This document shows positions 59,251-64,000 of a stretch of DNA of 64,000 nucleotides, in pieces; the stretch's first letter is position 1, and each line of letters starts with the position of its first letter. The stretch lies in the NCBI GenBank assembly GCA_035405645.1, contig DAONJL010000008.1:28225-92224 (forward strand). The letters run 5' to 3'. The notes under the pieces were generated by a model. The model had not been told where the DNA came from. It made no database searches and saw nothing but the letters and a program-made list of their open reading frames with translations. The position numbers and the translations under genes are program-made. Origin of the DNA: DAONJL01 sp035405645 [NCBI: bacterium]. Lineage in GTDB: Bacteria > JAGOBX01 > DAONJL01.

Positions 59251-61959
59251 TTAATGTAGCCAATTTATTTTTTTATCAATTAAATTATTATTTTCAAAAT
59301 ATAACCAAATATATATTTTTTTTCTTTTTTCTACTGGTAAGTTCAAACTTTTTTTCCATTTATTTAATTCGGTTATTAAATAATTTTTCACTCTATCATT
59401 TTTTGATAATTCTTCTTTTAATGAAAAATCTTTGATTATTCCATCATCATTTACTTCAAGAATTATATTTAATTTTTTTTGTTCATTTGTTTTATATATA
59501 TCTTTTAAAATGTTTGTTAATTCTTCTATCATTGGTGATAAATTTTTGTTTATTAATTCATTTGAATATTTTTCTATTCGTTCTTTAAATTGTGGATTTA
59601 TTTCAAATTGATTATAATTAGCACTTATCCCAATATTCTTTTTACCAGCATCGTGTTGAACATCTTGCTTTTGCGTTATTTTTGTATATCTTGCTTCTGC
59701 ACTTCCTAAATTTTTTATATCTACTGTTTTTGTTAATTCATTTACATTTTTTTCTTTATTATCTTTTATTTCTTCAAACACTTTCTCTTTTTCAATTTTT
59801 TCTCCTATATCTTTTTTTCTTTCTATCTCATTAATTGTTTTTTTCTCTTCTATTTTTGTTTCAACTACAAATTTTTTCCCCTCTCCACTTTTTGCATTAA
59901 TTCCTTCTTTTTCTACTTGCAAATAATTATTTACTCCAATTTCTTTTTGACTATACACTCTACTACTTAATGAAATTCCTTTTACTTCATCAGAATCGTA
60001 AATTTGTTCTGATTGTGATGAACTCTTTTTTGTGGCTAAACTGTATCCATATTCATCATCACTTTTACTTTTTTCTATTCCTGTTTTTTTTGTAACATTT
60101 GTTTCGCGTTTTGATAATTTTGTTGTTTTAATTGCCGAACCTTCAATTTCTTCACTTTCTGTAATTTTACCTATATTTGATGATGGTATTCTATTTGATG
60201 TATTTACACTCATTTTTGTTTCTATATTTTTACCACTTTTTGTCTCATAACCAAAATTTGCATTTCTATCCATATTAGCAATTTCTACATTTTTTTCTAA
60301 ATATTTTTTTGTTTCGCCTTTTATTTCCTGAACATTTACATTAATTGCTGGTGTTTTATTTTCACTTTTTATTTTTTGTATTATTTTTTCTTCTGACGAA
60401 ATCAATAAATCTTTTCGAACATTGTCAAATTTTTCTTTTGACGCTACCTCTGTTGAATGTCTTGCTTCAATTTTGCTTATTTTCTCTTCATCTCTTACAT
60501 TCTCTTTTTTACTCATTATTTTATTAAAATTACTTTCAACTAAATTTGTTTCATTAAATTCTTTTTTTGAACTTTTTGGATTTATCTCAGAATTTCTGGC
60601 TATATTAATTACTTCTTCTTTTATTGATTTGTTATATCCCTTTATTTCAGCCGTTGTAACTTCTTTGCTGCTGAAATCTTGTGATGTCCTTATTTTACTC
60701 TGACTTTCATTATCTTCAAAATATTTTCCAACTTCGGTTTTTGTTTTCAAATCTTTTTGTGTTGTTTTTAAATTTACTTTTATTGTTTCCTGTTCTTGAA
60801 CTGAAACTTTTTTTATATTTTTTGTTTCATATAAATATTCACTTTCAATATTCGATTTATTTTCTCTTTGATATTCACTACTCTTATTTATTTCTTTTGT
60901 TGGTTCATTAATATTTTTATTTATTCCTGTTATTGTCCCTATTTTATATTCTGTTGTTTTTTCTTCTGTTTTCTTTATATTTTGCGTTAGTGTTGATTCA
61001 TCGCTTTTTACTTTTTCTATATTTTTACTGCTTTTTGTTTTAACTACATTTTCTGGATAAATATTCGTATAGGTTTGCTCTTTTTCGACTTCTTTCTTTT
61101 TAATTAAATAATCATTATCTTTTTTTTGTAAATCACTTTCTATTTTTTTTGAAGAAGATTGAGAATAATTCTGTTTTTCAATAAATAAATCATCTTTGGT
61201 GCGAACATTCAAATCAGATACATCAAATTTATTAAATTTTTCTTCACTTACATTTTTGTTTTTTAAAATCTGCTCAGATTTATTCTCATCAACTTTAACA
61301 TATTTATTTATATCAAATGTTCTTTTAGTAAATATTTTTTCAGTTGTTTTTCCTTCTATTTTTTCTTCTAACATTTCTTTTTTATTAGTAAGGATTTCTT
61401 TATTTGTTTCAATTTTACTTTGTATTTCGCGATTAGCATTTGATATATTAAATGCTTTCTTTTCTAATTCAATTTTTTTTTGGTCTTCTCGTAAATTGTC
61501 AAATTTTGCTTCAAAAACATAATCATTTTTGATTGCTTTTTTAGGCGTTATATTATTTTGTGTCTGAACATCAATTTTTTTTGATAAGTCAAATTCTTTT
61601 TTTTCTGATAATTCTTTTTCTAATCTTTTTACATTCTTTTCAGCTGTTAATTCTTGTTTTTTTATTTCAGTTTGAATTTGTTTTGATGAAGCAGTTTTAA
61701 ATTGTTTTTCTACTTGCGATGATACTTTACTTTTAGCAACTTTAATTGGTTTTTCAGAAATTTGTTTTTCCTCAATTTTTTCTGCCTGTTTTACTGGTTG
61801 AACAGGTTGAACATCTTCTACTTCTTCGAGAGTAAATTTAAAATCTTCAAGTGGTATAGAATAGTATTTTATTTTTGTTGAAAATAAATAAAATAAAATT
61901 AAGCCAAAAATAAGATGTAATAAAAAAGATAAATAAATATATCGTGATAATGAATTCAT
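59251..61959 (-). CDS. TonB/TolA-like long periplasmic protein
   Basis: A 902-residue protein. One N-terminal helix (LSFLLHLIFGLILFYLF), a short Pro/Val-rich VQPVQPVKQ piece, then about 700 residues of Lys/Glu/Ser/Thr-rich low-complexity sequence. A folded C-terminal domain of about 100 residues follows (KLNIILEVNDDGIIKDFSL), with the TonB/TolA-like beta-alpha-beta look. TonB-type proteins transmit inner-membrane energy to the outer membrane. ExbB/ExbD are not in the window. The length is far above ordinary TonB. Confidence 0.72.
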   Translation of the reverse strand: MNSLSRYIYLSFLLHLIFGLILFYLFSTKIKYYSIPLEDFKFTLEEVEDVQPVQPVKQAEKIEEKQISEKPIKVAKSKVSSQVEKQFKTASSKQIQTEIKKQELTAEKNVKRLEKELSEKKEFDLSKKIDVQTQNNITPKKAIKNDYVFEAKFDNLREDQKKIELEKKAFNISNANREIQSKIETNKEILTNKKEMLEEKIEGKTTEKIFTKRTFDINKYVKVDENKSEQILKNKNVSEEKFNKFDVSDLNVRTKDDLFIEKQNYSQSSSKKIESDLQKKDNDYLIKKKEVEKEQTYTNIYPENVVKTKSSKNIEKVKSDESTLTQNIKKTEEKTTEYKIGTITGINKNINEPTKEINKSSEYQRENKSNIESEYLYETKNIKKVSVQEQETIKVNLKTTQKDLKTKTEVGKYFEDNESQSKIRTSQDFSSKEVTTAEIKGYNKSIKEEVINIARNSEINPKSSKKEFNETNLVESNFNKIMSKKENVRDEEKISKIEARHSTEVASKEKFDNVRKDLLISSEEKIIQKIKSENKTPAINVNVQEIKGETKKYLEKNVEIANMDRNANFGYETKSGKNIETKMSVNTSNRIPSSNIGKITESEEIEGSAIKTTKLSKRETNVTKKTGIEKSKSDDEYGYSLATKKSSSQSEQIYDSDEVKGISLSSRVYSQKEIGVNNYLQVEKEGINAKSGEGKKFVVETKIEEKKTINEIERKKDIGEKIEKEKVFEEIKDNKEKNVNELTKTVDIKNLGSAEARYTKITQKQDVQHDAGKKNIGISANYNQFEINPQFKERIEKYSNELINKNLSPMIEELTNILKDIYKTNEQKKLNIILEVNDDGIIKDFSLKEELSKNDRVKNYLITELNKWKKSLNLPVEKRKKIYIWLYFENNNLIDKKINWLH

Positions 61960-61968
61960 CCTATTTTT

Positions 61969-61997
61969 ATTTTAAACTCTATAATTAAAAATGTCAA
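61969..61997 (-). promoter_or_regulatory. Promoter of the TonB/TolA-like gene
   Basis: Minus strand TTGACA (61992-61997), 17-base spacer, TAAAAT (61969-61974). The -10 box lies only 9 bases before the start codon, so the expected transcript would begin almost at the ATG. Confidence 0.7.
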
Positions 61998-62003
61998 TAC
62001 TTA

Positions 62004-62618
62004 TTAGAAATAATAACTTATCCCAATCGATAAATAATTTTTAAAATCAAATGGCTCTAATGTGGACTTTGAATAATTTATAAAAAAATTATAATTTTTT
62101 ATAAGGTATGAAATTTCTGTTAAAAGAAAAAGACCTGATTTATCAACTTCTCTATTTGGTATATCAGGGTCACAAAAAACAAATCCAGGACCACCACCAA
62201 TAAAAACAGGCAATTGAAAAAAGTAAGGTCTAAATTTATATAATGCACTAATTGAATATAGTTGATTTTTTACTATAGAATTATCACTTTTACTTATTCC
62301 TTTAAAGGAAATATATGAAATATTAACATCAATATAATCATATTTTGATAACATATTTTTTATTGATATTGAAGGAATAACTTTAGCATCAACATCATTG
62401 AGTGAATTAAGCATTAGTTTATTATATGAAAGTGAGACGCCTAAGTCAAAATCAAATATTTTTTTTCTTATAAAAGCTATATCTTTTTTTGTTTTATATA
62501 CAACATTTGGTTTAATATTTTTCACATAATAATCAGGATAATTTTCAATATTATAATTTTCAGCAAATAGTAAAAAAGATAGAAATAAACTTATTATAAT
62601 AAAAATGATTTTTTTCAT
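62004..62618 (-). CDS. Outer-membrane beta-barrel protein, hypothetical
   Basis: A 204-residue exported protein with signal peptide (IIISLFLSFLLFAEN). The mature part is a repeat of amphipathic beta-strands ending in a terminal aromatic (SIGISYYF), the outer-membrane barrel signature. It overlaps the upstream zinc-ribbon gene by 4 bases. No family recognised. A gap of 44 bases separates it from the TonB-like gene. Confidence 0.7.
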   Translation of the reverse strand: MKKIIFIIISLFLSFLLFAENYNIENYPDYYVKNIKPNVVYKTKKDIAFIRKKIFDFDLGVSLSYNKLMLNSLNDVDAKVIPSISIKNMLSKYDYIDVNISYISFKGISKSDNSIVKNQLYSISALYKFRPYFFQLPVFIGGGPGFVFCDPDIPNREVDKSGLFLLTEISYLIKNYNFFINYSKSTLEPFDFKNYLSIGISYYF

Positions 62619-63259
62619 ATTCTTGAAAATTTTTTCATTCTTGTATTGCGTTTTATTTCAGATTTTATTTTTATTCGATTACCTTCAATTTTGTGCTCTT
62701 TAATTATATTTAAAAAATTTATTTTTTTTTCTTCAATCATTTTATTTAATTCTTCTTCATTTTTCATTGGATATAATTGTTTTAATGCTGTTTTACATAT
62801 CTCAAAAATCGGACAGTCCAAACATTCATTATCAGTTTTTTCTTTTGAACATTTTGAAAAGTCCTGACCATATTTAACTTGATATTTAAAACAATTATTA
62901 CAAACATTTAATAAATTATGAGTATCAGAAAATATTGGTTTTTTACATATTTCACAATAATTAATTTTTCTTTCGCTTATATCAATATCATCATCTTCTT
63001 CTTTTTCTTGATTTGAAAAAGATTTGATTTTTTCTCTTATATAAGGTTTAATGTAGATATCTTCTAAATTTATTTGATTTAATATTTTACATAAGATATA
63101 AAATTTTTCATTTAATGTTTCTTCTTCATTTATTAATAAATATTTTTTCTGTGATAAATTCCAGAAAAAATACTTATTGCCTCTGAAATTTGTTAATACA
63201 ATTATATCTTTTTGATTTGCTATATTTATTAATTCATAAAATTCTCTTTCTAAATTCAT
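62615..63259 (-). CDS. Cytosolic zinc-ribbon protein, hypothetical
   Basis: A 214-residue protein. The first 85 residues look like an alpha/beta domain (MNLEREFYELINIANQ); then come two cysteine knuckles, CEICKKPIF and VCNNCFKY, plus CSKE...CLDCPIFEIC, giving eight cysteines and a probable two-zinc site. It has a promoter 10-38 bases upstream and is coupled to the barrel gene. Function unknown. Confidence 0.65.
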   Translation of the reverse strand: MNLEREFYELINIANQKDIIVLTNFRGNKYFFWNLSQKKYLLINEEETLNEKFYILCKILNQINLEDIYIKPYIREKIKSFSNQEKEEDDDIDISERKINYCEICKKPIFSDTHNLLNVCNNCFKYQVKYGQDFSKCSKEKTDNECLDCPIFEICKTALKQLYPMKNEEELNKMIEEKKINFLNIIKEHKIEGNRIKIKSEIKRNTRMKKFSRI

Positions 63260-63268
63260 AGTTTAGAT

Positions 63269-63297
63269 TTAATAATATATAAATTTTTATTTGTCAA
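63269..63297 (-). promoter_or_regulatory. Promoter of the zinc-ribbon/barrel operon
   Basis: Minus strand TTGACA (63292-63297), 17-base spacer, TATTAA (63269-63274), 10 bases before the start codon. It is divergent from the tRNA-Asn promoter. Confidence 0.6.
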
Positions 63298-63410
63298 GAA
63301 ATTTATTTTACATTTAATGGCAGTTTAAAAACATCGTATCATTTTTGAACAATTTAAAAAATATCATACAAATTCTATTTATTTTTTTTAAAAAAATTTT
63401 TATTTTTTTC

Positions 63411-63439
63411 TTGACAAATAAGATTCAATAATATATTAT
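63411..63439 (+). promoter_or_regulatory. Promoter of tRNA-Asn
   Basis: TTGACA (63411-63416), 17-base spacer, TATTAT (63434-63439), 38 bases before the tRNA. Both boxes are near consensus. Confidence 0.85.
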
Positions 63440-63477
63440 GAAAAGAAATTTTTTAAATAAAAAAAATAATAGGACGC

Positions 63478-63553
63478 TCCGGCGTAGCTCAGCAGGCAGA
63501 GCAAGTGGCTGTTAACCACTGGGTCGCTGGTTCGAGCCCGGCCGCCGGAGCCA
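63478..63553 (+). tRNA. tRNA-Asn (GTT)
   Basis: A full 76-nt cloverleaf: acceptor TCCGGCG/CGCCGGA, D-arm GCTC...GAGC, anticodon stem GTGGC/CCAC-type with loop CTGTTAA (anticodon GTT), T-arm CTGGTTCGAGCCCGG, encoded CCA. Its synthetase, AsnS, is at 26.6-28 kb. The DNA that follows changes composition sharply. Confidence 0.97.
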
Positions 63554-63594
63554 TTATGAACGAATTTTTCAAACCTAAATAAGAATGAATAAAA

Positions 63595-63630
63595 GAGGGT
63601 GATGCTTGCTCACTGCCAGCATTCGCCCTC
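63595..63630. repeat. GC-rich imperfect hairpin after tRNA-Asn
   Basis: GAGGGTG pairs with CGCCCTC (one G-T pair), then after a one-base bulge ATGCT pairs with AGCAT, around an 11-base loop. It is unusually GC-rich for this genome and has no T run after it, so it is not a clear terminator. Possible end of a mobile element or structured RNA. The rest of 63,554-64,000 shows no convincing complete gene. Confidence 0.5.
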
Positions 63631-63720
63631 GCAGTTCCATTGTCTGGTTTTTGGCTGTTATGCTCGGCTTAAAATTTGAGAGGTAAAATAGATTAACTCC
63701 TATCTCATCTTTTCAGTAAA

Positions 63721-63870
63721 TTATGTCTTTAATAAGTATTGAAACAAATACGGTTTTTCCTCTTCTTTTATTTCTTGAAGTCGCTTTATTATGCGAACAG
63801 ATAAGGGAAGGATGTCCGTATGGTTCAATAAAGAAGAAGGCAGGATATCTTTGGAAATTTGAGCAAGCAA
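63721..63870 (-). pseudogene. Possible gene fragment in foreign-looking DNA
   Basis: A minus-strand frame is open for about 63 codons (stop at 63721-63723, in-frame TAG at 63913-63915). From a UUG at 63870 it would encode 49 residues, including ISKDILPSSLLNHTD and ending PYLFQYLLKT. Its codons (CTG, CCC, CGC, ACG) are richer in G+C than the rest of the window. No ribosome site or family recognised; probably the tail of a lost gene. Confidence 0.25.
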
Positions 63871-64000
63871 TTTAGAAATAAAATTATGTGAATCCTCATT
63901 AAATACAGAGTTCTATATTTTTATTTTTATAACGGAACTTCCACCAAAAAATAGAAATAAAATAATGTTAAAATCAATAAAAATAGAGGCTAAAACGATA

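Noticed and set aside
63595-63700. GC-rich hairpin and GTTATGC-like motif considered as an integron attC site
   Set aside because: The paired inverse core site at the right distance is not found, and no integrase is visible.

Overview
The window is very AT-rich (roughly a quarter G+C by eye), densely coding and read with the standard bacterial code: UGA is used as a stop and Trp is UGG. The sequence suggests a Gram-negative, probably anaerobic bacterium. Evidence includes outer-membrane beta-barrel proteins, a TonB/TolA-like protein, a GspN-like protein, a Flp/Fap-type pilin, ferrous-iron uptake, and no respiratory oxidase genes. I cannot assign a phylum; an uncultured, low-GC lineage is plausible. 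Vegetative promoters (TTGACA / 17 bp / TATAAT-like) and purine-rich ribosome sites are easy to see.

Layout. 1-6.7 kb (+): tail of a formylglycine-generating-enzyme-like protein, then MoxR ATPase, DUF58 protein, OppF-type ATPase, and a tight trio of ATP-grasp ligase, zinc peptidase and EEP-family hydrolase. 6.7-8.95 kb (-): a short operon of Flp pilin, GspN-like protein and FolC. 9.1-12.5 kb (+): an iron locus with a palindromic operator, a SmtB/CzrA-type ArsR regulator, FeoB, a DtxR-FeoA fusion and a DUF2809 membrane protein. 12.5-34.6 kb (-): about 22 kb of co-directional genes. A NusG paralogue (34.5 kb) heads a run with no gap over about 65 bp down to 15.86 kb. The run carries a SEC-C protein, a membrane-anchored metallo-beta-lactamase-fold protein, an MscS-like channel, a radical SAM protein, AsnS, a GalT-like protein, FtsA, a J-like tail-anchored protein, zinc-ribbon proteins, and a SpoIIE phosphatase/STAS/histidine kinase module. 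PlsC and a GH3 hexosaminidase close it. A PorV-TPR protein and an aminotransferase follow under their own promoter. 34.6-44 kb (-): amino-acid permease fused to a PTS EIIA domain, DUF2304/GT2, a GDT1 half-transporter, an XRE-cupin regulator, an FHA protein, TsaB, an extremely acidic repeat protein with a premature stop, PAP2, AtpZ, NrnA and tRNA-Gly.

44.1-49 kb (+): a decayed transposase beside tRNA-Gly, then a metal/sulfur accessory cluster: CDF exporter, a permease split into two homologous halves, rhodanese, BFD-like [2Fe-2S] protein and CoA-disulfide-reductase-like enzyme. 49.1-52.5 kb (-): VWA membrane protein and CtpA protease. 52.6-57.1 kb (+): a second accessory cluster under a palindromic operator: ArsR, COG0701 permease, 4Fe-4S protein, mini-thioredoxin, DGC-domain protein, thioredoxin-like lipoprotein and CcdA. 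This is the best candidate for an incompletely described system, plausibly thiol-driven metalloid or organometal efflux. 57-63.3 kb (-): YfhO-like membrane protein, TonB/TolA-like protein, beta-barrel protein and a zinc-ribbon protein. 63.4-64 kb: tRNA-Asn with a clear promoter, followed by DNA of clearly different composition with a GC-rich hairpin, suggesting the edge of an inserted element.
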